A stretch of DNA of 64,000 bases. Origin: Anaerolineae bacterium (lineage in GTDB: Bacteria; Chloroflexota; Anaerolineae; Aggregatilineales; Phototrophicaceae). A program made the position numbers and the translations under genes. Positions 42,276 through 50,184 of this stretch are shown one piece after another; the stretch's first letter is position 1; each line of letters opens with the position of its first letter. The stretch is taken from the NCBI GenBank assembly GCA_022843385.1, contig JALHNT010000029.1, positions 1 to 64,000 of the forward strand, written 5' to 3'. The notes below the pieces were generated by a model, which was given only the letters and a program-made list of their open reading frames with translations, had not been told where the DNA came from and ran no database searches.

Positions 42276-44603
42276 CTAACTGCCCAGCCCCAACAGCCCG
42301 AGAAGCAGGCGACCAAGCAGATCACGGTCGCTCAGGCTGGGTTCTTCGACTGGCTGCAACACACCCGGATCAGGGATCTCCTGACCGATGTCAATAGGTT
42401 CGGGCGGCGGGTTAACCGTCAACACATATTTCTGTTCGATCACCTGCGGACGATTGAGATCATCAGTGTAGTTCAGGCTGACGGTGATGGTCATCTGACC
42501 TTCGGACTCAGGCATAAGGCTGGCATCGAGCGTTGTGGCATCATCATTACGGAGTGGGCCGAGGAAGGTGGTCGCCCCCGAAATAATCTGTCCGTTGTCG
42601 GTGGTAACGACCGCATTGGTGAAGTTAACGCCCTTGCGCCCGCGATTGCTGATCTCTAGTGACAGAGGCAGGATGCTGCCGACCTCAGTCTGTTCCGGAA
42701 GCGGACTGGGCTGATTGATCCGAATCTGCGGTGGGACGACCACCGGGATGCTGGCGCGCAGATTGTCCTGTGATGACGCGCCATCCGAGCGCTGATAGCG
42801 CAGTGTGACCGGCAGCGGATAGACTCCGCTTTCGACTGAGCCGTTGACGATGAAACGCTGGGTGATGGTGATGGCATCGCCCTCCGCCGGGACATCGCCG
42901 ATGTACTGGGTGCCGAGTGTATCCAGTGGGGCGAAGTTGTTGCTGGTCGTGGTGGTGGTGGTGGTGCTGCTGTCCGGGGTTGGATTGGTGACGCCACCGC
43001 CAGAGTTATCCACTGTGCCGAAGGTGACCTGGACTTCGCTGGCGTCGTCGTTACCGATGTTACGCAGTTGCAGCGTCAGGGTGAATTCCTGACCGGGTTG
43101 CAGCACATCGCCGCCGAAATCATACGACTCGACGATCATGACTGGCGCGGGAGCCTGCACACGGGCGACTTCGATAGTCATAGTGGCATTGATGCTCCGC
43201 GATTCGCCCTTTTGCAGGAAGGTGATCCCTAACACCTGTGACTGCGGCCCGGCTTTGGCGGTACTGTTGACGATCAGCGGCATATCGATGCTGGCGCTGG
43301 CCCCCGGACGAATATCGCCTACCGGGAAGCTGTTGCCCTCCGGCCCGGCCAGCAGGATGCCATCAGCATTGACTGTTGCCAGTACCTGGGAGGCAGTCTC
43401 GTTGCCGGTGTTGGTCAGCAGCACCGTAATGGTGACCGGTTGTCCCGGCACTACCGGATTGGGGTCGAACTGATAGCGCGACAGTGTGATCTGCGACGAC
43501 TGTGGCACGGCCTCGACATTGACGGTCAACGAGCCGCGCGCCGTATACGACTGACCGGTGAAATCGCGGTAGGTCATGGTGATGCCCACCGTCTGTGGGC
43601 CGCCAGGCGTGTCGTTGGCAGCGATGACCGAGAGCGAGACCGAGCTGCTGCCAGCCACCGGAATATCCGGCAGGATGATCGTCGATTGACCGTTGGAGGG
43701 GACGAACTTGCCGCCGGTATCGACCGCCACCGACACACCCTGGGCTGGCCGGCTCCCCTGGTTGTACAGGTCGAAGGTGAAAGTCACCGTTTGGCCGGGG
43801 CGGACGGTGGTCGGGTTGGCGCTGAAACTCCGTACCACCAGCGAGGGCGCTCCAGGGATGTCGGTGGCGGGTGGGGCAGCCGTTGGCGGCTGGGGACGGT
43901 CGGTTGGCGGCGGCGCGGCGATGACGGTCAGGGTGAAGCGGGCGTCGTACCCACCGGACGGGTCACTGACTTCGATGACATAGCTGCCCACCGGGATGTT
44001 GTTGGGCAGCGCGGCGTTCAGCACGGTGTCGCCGGAGAGCGCCGCCGAGAGCGTGCCATAACCCAGCAGCCGCACCAGCGTGGTCGGACGGAAGTTCGTC
44101 CCGACGATGCTCATGATGCCGCTTTGCCCCTGCGTGATCTGCGTAGGATTGATGCTGCTGACGGTGATCGGGGGCGCAGTGGTTGGAGAGGGCGTGGGCG
44201 TTGGTGTCGGGCTAGGCGTGGGCGTGGCGGTAGGAAGCTGGACGTTCAGGGTGAAGGTATTGCTGTAAACCGTATTGGGTGGCACGACATCATACACTTC
44301 AATCGTATACAGGCCCGCGTTGACCGAGCCAAGCACATTGGCCTGCACCTGATTGGGATTGGCAAACACCGTCACCAATTCAACGGTTGCCGGGCCGGTC
44401 AGCCGTACCCGTACATCGGGAGTCAGGCTGTTGCCCTGCACGGTCAGCACACCGCCCTGACCCGCAACCATGACGTTCGGTGAAATATTGACCACGAAGG
44501 GCGTCGGCGTTTGTGCCAGCGCCGAGCCGGTCAGCAGCAGGCTGATGAGCAGCGCCAGCCACAGACCGAAGCTGAGGCGGCGGATGATGAGTGTTGCGTT
44601 CAT
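42276..44603 (-). CDS. Large secreted CARDB/IPT-domain surface protein
   Basis: 775 residues from the ATG at 44603 (GGGGAAGGAAA before it). A signal peptide (LALLISLLLTGSALAQ) is followed by two IPT/TIG-like beta domains joined by a Thr-Pro-Ser linker (TPTPSPTPTPTPSPT near 125), a second Pro-rich linker, and then several CARDB-type modules with FTFDLYNQGSRPAQGVSV, ITVLLTNTGNETASQVL, LTLQLRNIGNDDASEVQV and LSLEISNRGRKGVNF. A (Thr)7 run comes from a (GGT)n tract. The C-terminal 20 residues are hydrophobic (LLGRLLLGLLGLG). The start overlaps the stop of the ABC ATPase by 4 bp. A surface adhesion or scaffold role is inference. Confidence 0.8.
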   Translation of the reverse strand: MNATLIIRRLSFGLWLALLISLLLTGSALAQTPTPFVVNISPNVMVAGQGGVLTVQGNSLTPDVRVRLTGPATVELVTVFANPNQVQANVLGSVNAGLYTIEVYDVVPPNTVYSNTFTLNVQLPTATPTPSPTPTPTPSPTTAPPITVSSINPTQITQGQSGIMSIVGTNFRPTTLVRLLGYGTLSAALSGDTVLNAALPNNIPVGSYVIEVSDPSGGYDARFTLTVIAAPPPTDRPQPPTAAPPATDIPGAPSLVVRSFSANPTTVRPGQTVTFTFDLYNQGSRPAQGVSVAVDTGGKFVPSNGQSTIILPDIPVAGSSSVSLSVIAANDTPGGPQTVGITMTYRDFTGQSYTARGSLTVNVEAVPQSSQITLSRYQFDPNPVVPGQPVTITVLLTNTGNETASQVLATVNADGILLAGPEGNSFPVGDIRPGASASIDMPLIVNSTAKAGPQSQVLGITFLQKGESRSINATMTIEVARVQAPAPVMIVESYDFGGDVLQPGQEFTLTLQLRNIGNDDASEVQVTFGTVDNSGGGVTNPTPDSSTTTTTTTSNNFAPLDTLGTQYIGDVPAEGDAITITQRFIVNGSVESGVYPLPVTLRYQRSDGASSQDNLRASIPVVVPPQIRINQPSPLPEQTEVGSILPLSLEISNRGRKGVNFTNAVVTTDNGQIISGATTFLGPLRNDDATTLDASLMPESEGQMTITVSLNYTDDLNRPQVIEQKYVLTVNPPPEPIDIGQEIPDPGVLQPVEEPSLSDRDLLGRLLLGLLGLGS

Positions 44604-45409
44604 GATTCGTTTCCTTCCCCTCGCAGGGCATCTTCGACCACCTGCCATTGATAGGCTAGCGGCGGACGCTGTTCGTCCTGAACCGGGCGATCTTCGACGA
44701 TCTTGCCGTCGCGCAGCCGCACCAACCGGTCAGCCTTGTTGGCGACGCTGGAATCGTGAGTGACGACGATGATATTCTTGCCTTCTTTACGACAGAGCCA
44801 CTTGAGCAGTTTCAGCACGGTCTCGCCGGTCTTGCTGTCCAGCGCGCCGGTCGGCTCGTCAGCCATGATGATCGGTGGATCGTTGAACAGGGAACGGGCA
44901 ATGGCGACGCGCTGCTGCTGCCCGCCGGAAAGCTGCCAGGGACGGTGTTCCAGCCGATCTTCCATACCGAGCGCCGCCAGCAGTTTATAGGCGCGTTCCT
45001 CGCGGGCTTCACGCGCCACACCGACGAACACACCCGGCAGCGCCACATTCTCCAGCGCGGTCATGGTCGGGATCAGGTGGAACGCCTGAAAGACGAAGCC
45101 GATGGTCACGCCGCGAAAAGCCGCCAGTTCCTCACCGTTGAACTGATCGAGGTCTTGCCCGGCGATCATAATCTGACCGCTGGAAGGCCGATCCAGCCCG
45201 CCCAGCAGGTAGAGCAGGGTGCTTTTGCCGGAGCCGCTTGGCCCCATGATGGCGGTGAACTGGCCTTCGGGGATGCTCAGGTCAACGCCGTTGAGGGCGT
45301 GTACCCATTCATCGCCCAGCTGGAAATCCTTGTGCAGATCCACCGTCTGGATGATAGGGGGCGCGGCCTGCACCTCGCTGCTGCCGTTAACGTAGGGTTT
45401 GATCGCCAT
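44600..45409 (-). CDS. ABC transporter ATP-binding protein, MacB/LolD type
   Basis: 269 residues from the ATG at 45409. Walker [10 protein letters not shown] at 56-64, Q-loop in [14 protein letters not shown], signature [15 protein letters not shown], Walker [11 protein letters not shown]-loop ALDS, switch His in [48 protein letters not shown] is typical of the MacB/LolD/FtsE-like group that pairs with FtsX-type permeases and works mechanically from the cytosol. It lies between the YIP1 and CARDB genes with a coupled start/stop, but no permease gene is adjacent. Confidence 0.9.
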   Translation of the reverse strand: MAIKPYVNGSSEVQAAPPIIQTVDLHKDFQLGDEWVHALNGVDLSIPEGQFTAIMGPSGSGKSTLLYLLGGLDRPSSGQIMIAGQDLDQFNGEELAAFRGVTIGFVFQAFHLIPTMTALENVALPGVFVGVAREAREERAYKLLAALGMEDRLEHRPWQLSGGQQQRVAIARSLFNDPPIIMADEPTGALDSKTGETVLKLLKWLCRKEGKNIIVVTHDSSVANKADRLVRLRDGKIVEDRPVQDEQRPPLAYQWQVVEDALRGEGNES

Positions 45410-45419
45410 CGTGCCTGTC

Positions 45420-46451
45420 TCATGACCCCGCAGTCGGGATGGCCTGATCGTTGGTGACTGGCGCGTCGCCCATCGGCGGGGCGGTTCCGACATCAGCCGT
45501 CGGCAGCACGATCAGTGTCGGCAGGACATCTTCGGCTTCTGGCGTGGCAAATGGATCGAGCGCCTCCGGTGGAACGTCGAGCGGAATCTCGGTGGGCAGC
45601 ACTTCGGCCTCTGGTTTAGGCGGAGCGGCGATGGCCCCGGTCAGCACCGGCGCGACCACCAGGATCAATGCCCAGACGACGACGACGATCAGCACCGCCC
45701 AGACCTTGCCTTGCAGCGCCGAACGCGCCCCGATGAAGACCAGCGCCAGACTCCACACCCAAAAGACGGTCAGCCGCGACGCCAGCGACAGCAGCAGGCT
45801 TTGACCGAAGGTTGCCATATCCTGGTAGGGCTGCCAGAAGGTCAGCAGCCCAGCGATGCCCTGCGCCCCAACCGTGCCACCGGCAGCATAGAAGATCAAT
45901 TGCAACCCGGCCATCAGGCCAAACGGCACACTCGTCCAGATGGCGATCTGGAGGTTCTGGCCGAAGTTGGGGCGCCGTCCGTTGAACATCGGCACCAGCC
46001 CCAGCAGCACCATCAGGATTAGCCAGCCGAGGATGATGTGGCTGCCGCTGATGAGCGCCGTCACCCACGTCGAGGCGATGTCGCCGCTGGCAGCGGGTGC
46101 CTGAGGCTGCGGCGCGAGGATGCCAGGGTCAAAGCCGCCCGGCCCACCGCCACTCTGGAACGGATCGCCGGGTAAACCGCCCAGATCGCCGGGGATGGCC
46201 GCGCCGCCACCGGCATCTGCACCGGCCCCACCCGCCAGCGCTTCCTGCCGCACGGCGGCGAAGCCATTGAGCGCCAGGATCAGCACGGCGACGATGAACC
46301 ACTGGCGGGCATCGCCCACCTGGGGCAGGGTGCTGAAGAAGTAATTGGGTTGCAGGGCCAGCGCCCAAACCTGGCCGACCAGCCCACGTGGGCGTGCCTG
46401 CCGGGCGAGCGGATAATTGTTGCGAACGGGTTGAATCTGTCGGTTGCTCAT
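45420..46451 (-). CDS. YIP1-family membrane protein
   Basis: 343 residues. The N-terminal cytoplasmic part (QVWALALQPNYFFSTLPQ) matches the pre-helix segment of YIP1 proteins; helix 1 is at 50-68. A long Gly/Pro-rich loop (AGGAGADAGGGAAIPGDLG.., about 74-122) is followed by helices near 135-155, 170-195, 210-240 and 250-275. The tail is Pro/acidic (about 285-343). YIP1 proteins are membrane scaffolds of poorly known function in bacteria. First gene of the operon with the ABC ATPase and the CARDB protein. Confidence 0.75.
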   Translation of the reverse strand: MSNRQIQPVRNNYPLARQARPRGLVGQVWALALQPNYFFSTLPQVGDARQWFIVAVLILALNGFAAVRQEALAGGAGADAGGGAAIPGDLGGLPGDPFQSGGGPGGFDPGILAPQPQAPAASGDIASTWVTALISGSHIILGWLILMVLLGLVPMFNGRRPNFGQNLQIAIWTSVPFGLMAGLQLIFYAAGGTVGAQGIAGLLTFWQPYQDMATFGQSLLLSLASRLTVFWVWSLALVFIGARSALQGKVWAVLIVVVVWALILVVAPVLTGAIAAPPKPEAEVLPTEIPLDVPPEALDPFATPEAEDVLPTLIVLPTADVGTAPPMGDAPVTNDQAIPTAGS

Positions 46452-46670
46452 GCCTTGTCCGTGACGGTATCCAGGTTGATGATCGGCGCAATCTCATTAT
46501 CCGGCATTTATCCGAATAAGACGTTGAGAATTGAGCCAGCGTTCCGGCTTCATTATCAGCCGCCCTCCGATGACTGTCAATAAACGTATGCCCGATGCTC
46601 ATCCACCTTTCGACGGAGATGCTGCCCCATCCAGTCTATCCGTCAAAGTGGCAAATTGTGTTACAGCGCT

Positions 46671-46699
46671 TGCAGCCAGCCGCCGTCGCGTTGATAATC
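46671..46699 (+). promoter_or_regulatory. Promoter of beta-phosphoglucomutase gene
   Basis: TTGCAG (46671-46676), 17-bp spacer, GATAAT (46694-46699), about 40 bp before the GTG start. Confidence 0.55.
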
Positions 46700-46740
46700 A
46701 GGCCTTTATCGTGGCGACCTCATCACAAGGAGACCTGCGC

Positions 46741-47391
46741 GTGACCAACCCGATCCGAGCCTTCATCTTCGACCTGGACGGTGTGATAACCGATACAGCC
46801 GAGTTTCATTTTCTGGCGTGGAAACAACTGGCGGATGAAGAGGACATCAGCTTCACCCGCGAAGATAACGAGCAGCTCCGTGGCGTCTCGCGCCGGGAGA
46901 GCCTGAACCGGATGCTCAAGGGGCGTCCGATTGAAGAAGCGACGGCGCAGGCCTGGATGGAACGAAAGAATATCTACTATAAGAAGCTGCTTCATCAGAT
47001 CACGCCGGAGCACGCGCTGCCGGGTGTGCCGGCTTTCCTGACGGCGGCGCGGTCTGCCGGGCTGAAACTGGGGCTGGGTTCGGCCAGCAAGAATGCGGCC
47101 GAGGTGCTGGAACGGCTGGAACTGACGCGGGCTTTCGACGCGGTGGGCGATGGCTACAGCGTGGTCAACAGCAAACCCGCGCCCGACCTGTTCGTCTGGG
47201 TGGCCGGGGCGTTGGGGGTGCCGCCCAATGAAGCGGTGGTGTTCGAGGATGCCGAAGCCGGGATTGATGCGGCGCTGGCGGGCGGCTTCTGGTCGGTTGG
47301 CATCGGCACATCCACCATCGGCCACGCCCACATGACCGCGCCCGGCGTCGGCTCACTGACCGTCCAGACGGTGCTGGAGCGGATGCGCTGA
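46741..47391 (+). CDS. pgmB: Beta-phosphoglucomutase (HAD superfamily)
   Basis: 216 residues from the GTG at 46741, chosen because AAGGAG lies 10 bp upstream and the length then equals the usual 215-220; the open frame extends back 70 codons through the promoter. FIFDLDGVITDTAEFHFLAWKQL has the nucleophile Asp and the acid/base Asp (D11, D13). GVSRRESL and KLGLGSASKNAAEVLERLEL follow, with the Lys motif NSKPAPDLF and the Asp motif VVFEDAEAGIDAA. It converts beta-glucose 1-phosphate to glucose 6-phosphate in maltose or trehalose phosphorolysis. No phosphorylase gene is adjacent. Confidence 0.9.
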   Translation: MTNPIRAFIFDLDGVITDTAEFHFLAWKQLADEEDISFTREDNEQLRGVSRRESLNRMLKGRPIEEATAQAWMERKNIYYKKLLHQITPEHALPGVPAFLTAARSAGLKLGLGSASKNAAEVLERLELTRAFDAVGDGYSVVNSKPAPDLFVWVAGALGVPPNEAVVFEDAEAGIDAALAGGFWSVGIGTSTIGHAHMTAPGVGSLTVQTVLERMR

Positions 47392-47442
47392 TGGTTTGTT
47401 TACAGGTGAAGTGTAGCAACCACTTCACCTCCGCCTGTCATG

Positions 47443-47883
47443 TTAGCCCTGTGGTGTAATCGGTTTGATTTTCGGGGTCAGCTTATTGTGTTCCAGCCAC
47501 TTCATTGCCGGCTTATCGTCATTGAAGACCATGACGCGCAGGCCAAAGGGTTGATAGGTATCGATAAATTCCTTCAGATTTAACTTTGCCACTGTGCTGG
47601 GCGGCCATACCAATGCCCAGTATTGCCAACCGGCTTGCAGGACGCGGGGGAACCAGTTGGTCTTGGCCCATTCCGTATCATCTTCTGGCAAGGCTGAATT
47701 CTTGCGGTCATCCGACAGCCATTTGTGCGCCTCATACTTCTTGAAGACTTCCAGACCGGTCTCCAGAGCATGGCGAAAAACCTCGCCTTGCACCGTCTGA
47801 TGAAAGATATGATGCACAATCTTCGTATCGGTATGATACATCAGGGTGACATGGTCGTTTTCAATGATCGTCAATGGGGACAT
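47443..47883 (-). CDS. SEC14/STAS-like single-domain protein
   Basis: 146 residues with AGGAG before the start. TIIENDHVTLMYHTDTKIVHHIFHQTVQGEVFRHALETGLEVFKKYEAHKWLSDDRKNSALPEDD contains the conserved WLSDDR turn of this small-protein group, and WQYWALVWP..GLRVMVFNDDKPAMKWLEHN the second half. The fold is probably SpoIIAA/SEC14-like. Function unknown; such proteins may bind lipids or nucleotides. Convergent with pgmB. Confidence 0.6.
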   Translation of the reverse strand: MSPLTIIENDHVTLMYHTDTKIVHHIFHQTVQGEVFRHALETGLEVFKKYEAHKWLSDDRKNSALPEDDTEWAKTNWFPRVLQAGWQYWALVWPPSTVAKLNLKEFIDTYQPFGLRVMVFNDDKPAMKWLEHNKLTPKIKPITPQG

Positions 47884-48075
47884 GAGGCAACTCCTATCGA
47901 GTTGTGGGTGTGCAGCTTATGCACAAAAAAGTAACGTCGATTGACCTTCCATCTATAGTGTAATCCCGCCGCTTCTTAAAAAATTATATAGTCTTCATGA
48001 ATTCGGCGTAAAGACTTTATATTATATTAATCTAATTTGGGTCAACGATTTAACTGCGGCCGTCCAAGCAAAAGA

Positions 48076-48099
48076 GCCGGGAAGGGGCATCTTCTCGGC
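48076..48099 (-). terminator. Minus-strand terminator after 48154
   Basis: GCCGGGAAG, loop GGGCAT, CTTCTCGGC give a 9-bp stem with one G-U pair. On the minus strand it is followed by AGCTTTTG-like T-rich bases (complement of CAAAAGA). The interval 47884-48153 is otherwise AT-rich with no gene. Confidence 0.55.
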
Positions 48100-48153
48100 C
48101 TAATGATACAGGCTGATTGATCGCAGTGAATCAGTTCGTGTTCAGAGGGTAGC

Positions 48154-48528
48154 TCAATCCGCCAGCATCGCTTCCAGGTAATCCATGGCTTCATCCATTG
48201 TTTTGCAGTAATGGGTATTCTTGTTGCCCCGCGTCTGCACCGAGGAAACCTCGTTTTCCATCGCTTGCAGTGGATTGAAGCCGACCAGGACGCCGCGCGC
48301 GGCCATGGGGTGACTGTAGGTGCGATGACCGGGGTTGGAGCGCAGGACGCCGGGGTCTTCGCCGGTCACTTCCAGCCAACTGATAAGCAGCGCTACCGGG
48401 TGAGTCACGGTATCCAGGTGGGCGGCCATGTCATCGAGGCAGTCTTTGAGCGTTTCAGCAGTTTGGTGCCCCTGATAACTGACGTAAAGGACGCGGTTGG
48501 TCTTGAGCCAGTGAACATCGTGGGTCAT
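48154..48528 (-). CDS. SEC14/STAS-like single-domain protein
   Basis: 124 residues. VHWLKTNRVLYVSYQGHQTAETLKDCLDDMAAHLDTV, PVALLISWLEVTGEDPGVL and the final HYCKTMDEAMDYLEAM (a helix that closes the domain) resemble the proteins at 23420 and 47443 in secondary-structure order though not closely in sequence. Function unknown. The region after it (48529-48749) is AT-rich and shows no gene. Confidence 0.5.
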   Translation of the reverse strand: MTHDVHWLKTNRVLYVSYQGHQTAETLKDCLDDMAAHLDTVTHPVALLISWLEVTGEDPGVLRSNPGHRTYSHPMAARGVLVGFNPLQAMENEVSSVQTRGNKNTHYCKTMDEAMDYLEAMLAD

Positions 48529-48749
48529 GCAAAGCTCTCTCTTTTTAAATCAGAATTAACGCACTTTACCTAATTTTAACATCGAAAGGAGCCTCTGAAA
48601 CACTTATTGTAATGGGCAAATAATAAATTTATCCATTCATATCCAGGGGTAAGCAGGTAATGGGTTGGCACGTATTGTGAGCAGCGACCATGCCCTGATG
48701 ACCGTGTAGGGCTTTAGCAGATTTGTTGTTAAGTCTATTTTCTGTTATG

Positions 48750-49751
48750 TCATGACCCACTCAGCTTCTCCAGCGCGGTCAGCAGTTCCGCCGGCTGCTG
48801 CAAGCGTTGAATGACCTGACGGGTCGGCTCGATCTCCGCTTCGATGGGCTGACCGAGGCGCTTGAGTAGCGACAGGCGGTGCAGCCGCGCCCGCGCCTCC
48901 CAGTAGTGCTGACCCTTGCCCGCCATCTGTTCCAGTTGCCGCTGGCGCAGGTTAGCCGCTTCTTCCAGCCCACCGCTGGCTTCGTGATAATCCGCCAGCA
49001 GATCGAAGTACATCGGCTCCATCACGACGCGGGTCGAGGCGGCTTTGGTCACCGCCCGGCGATAGGCCAGCGTGGCGGCTGCTTCGTCGCCCTGTTTGCG
49101 TTGCCCTAGCGCTTGCGCCGCTAGGACGAGGCACAGGTCTTGCAGATAGCCGTCGTCATCCAGCAGATCGGATTCGAGTTGTTGGGCGATCTTCAGCATG
49201 GCTTCCCACTGTCCCTGACGATAGGTATACTGGCACAGCATCACCTGTGCAGCGAGAAAATGATGCTGAAAATGCTCGCTCATGGCGAGATACTCACTGA
49301 TCCGCTGGGCGGCTTCCTCATAGCGTCCGCAGTGCAGCGCAAAGCTGGCGCGGTAGCTTTGCAGGCAGTAGGCGCACTGGATACCGGGCGGCGTCTCGCG
49401 CTCCATATAGTCCATCGCCTGCTCGATCATCGCGTCGTAGCCCAGCGGGTCGATGCCGAGGTAGGTGCCGATCATGTCGTCGTGAACGCAGATGCGCTCC
49501 ATCATATCCTGGAACTGCGGCTTACGCGCCTCAATGGTGGCCTGCACCGCCAGCGGCAGGGCAGCGGTGAAATCGCGCGCCCGGTAGATCATGGCTTGCA
49601 GCGTCCAGTGGTCGATCTCCAGCAGGGCACGGGGATCGCCGGCCTGGGTCGCCAGCTTTCGGGCGATGCGGAATTCTTCCAGCGCCAGTTCAGGGTCTTG
49701 TTCGCGCAAGTTCTGCGCCCGCCAGAAGTGGATACGCCAGTTGTCGGTCAT
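48750..49751 (-). CDS. TPR-like helical repeat protein
   Basis: 333 residues from the ATG at 49751 (MTDNWRIHFWRAQNLREQDPELALEEFRIARKLATQAGD). Several TPR-like pairs: the one just given, AALPLAVQATIEARKPQFQDMMERI, SFALHCGRYEEAAQRISEYLAMSEHFQHH, YRQGQWEAMLKIAQQLES, ALGQRKQGDEAAATLAYRRAVTKA, EASGGLEEAANLRQRQLEQM. No enzymatic domain, no membrane segment. Probably a cytosolic scaffold. Adjacent genes give no clue. Confidence 0.75.
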   Translation of the reverse strand: MTDNWRIHFWRAQNLREQDPELALEEFRIARKLATQAGDPRALLEIDHWTLQAMIYRARDFTAALPLAVQATIEARKPQFQDMMERICVHDDMIGTYLGIDPLGYDAMIEQAMDYMERETPPGIQCAYCLQSYRASFALHCGRYEEAAQRISEYLAMSEHFQHHFLAAQVMLCQYTYRQGQWEAMLKIAQQLESDLLDDDGYLQDLCLVLAAQALGQRKQGDEAAATLAYRRAVTKAASTRVVMEPMYFDLLADYHEASGGLEEAANLRQRQLEQMAGKGQHYWEARARLHRLSLLKRLGQPIEAEIEPTRQVIQRLQQPAELLTALEKLSGS

Positions 49752-49828
49752 GTCGATTCTTTGACCTGTTAACAAAGTTCCAGATTACGGGTGTAGGTTC
49801 GGGTCATTGATGGTGAAGCCTTCACCAA

Positions 49829-50173
49829 TCAGTCACCTCGGTTGTCGTCAATGAGTTCCTGTACACTTGGCCCCGGAGGCAGTTGGTCGCCCCACTCCCA
49901 TAACATCTCGTCACTGATCTCATCACCCTCAATCGACACATCACTTTCAGCCAGAAAACCGGCTTCCCGCAACTGGCTGCGAATGATCTCATGCGCCGAA
50001 TGCTTCTCGTTCACTTCCACCGATGACAGCGCTTCCCGCAGCGGAATCATCACCTCGACTTCAGACGTGCCAACCGGGATTTCCGGCGGGACATCCAGCA
50101 CCAGTTGATGATCGGCGGTGATCGTGCCGGTCAGCCTGATTCGCAGAACGCGTTCGACCGATGGCGTTGTCAT
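49829..50173 (-). CDS. Small antitoxin-like protein (AbrB/DUF104-like N-terminus)
   Basis: 114 residues. VLRIRLTGTITADHQLVLDVPPEIPVGTSEVEVMIPL is a beta-rich N-terminus common to VapB/AF2212-like antitoxins, followed by a charged helical part and the tail LPPGPSVQELIDDNRGD, which has the Ser-V-xELIxxxR form seen in many antitoxins. No toxin ORF lies within 100 bp either side; the next gene upstream is HtpG-like, 11 bp away. Orphan status makes the call tentative. Confidence 0.5.
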   Translation of the reverse strand: MTTPSVERVLRIRLTGTITADHQLVLDVPPEIPVGTSEVEVMIPLREALSSVEVNEKHSAHEIIRSQLREAGFLAESDVSIEGDEISDEMLWEWGDQLPPGPSVQELIDDNRGD

Positions 50174-50184
50174 AGATATTCTCC

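Noticed and set aside
42950-42975. Tandem GGT run in the CARDB gene as an unstable contingency locus
   Set aside because: The run codes for seven Thr in frame; length change by whole codons would not switch the gene off, so phase variation is not supported.
46531-46740. 70-residue N-terminal extension of beta-phosphoglucomutase
   Set aside because: It overlaps the promoter, lacks family similarity, and the GTG at 46741 gives the usual length with AAGGAG upstream.
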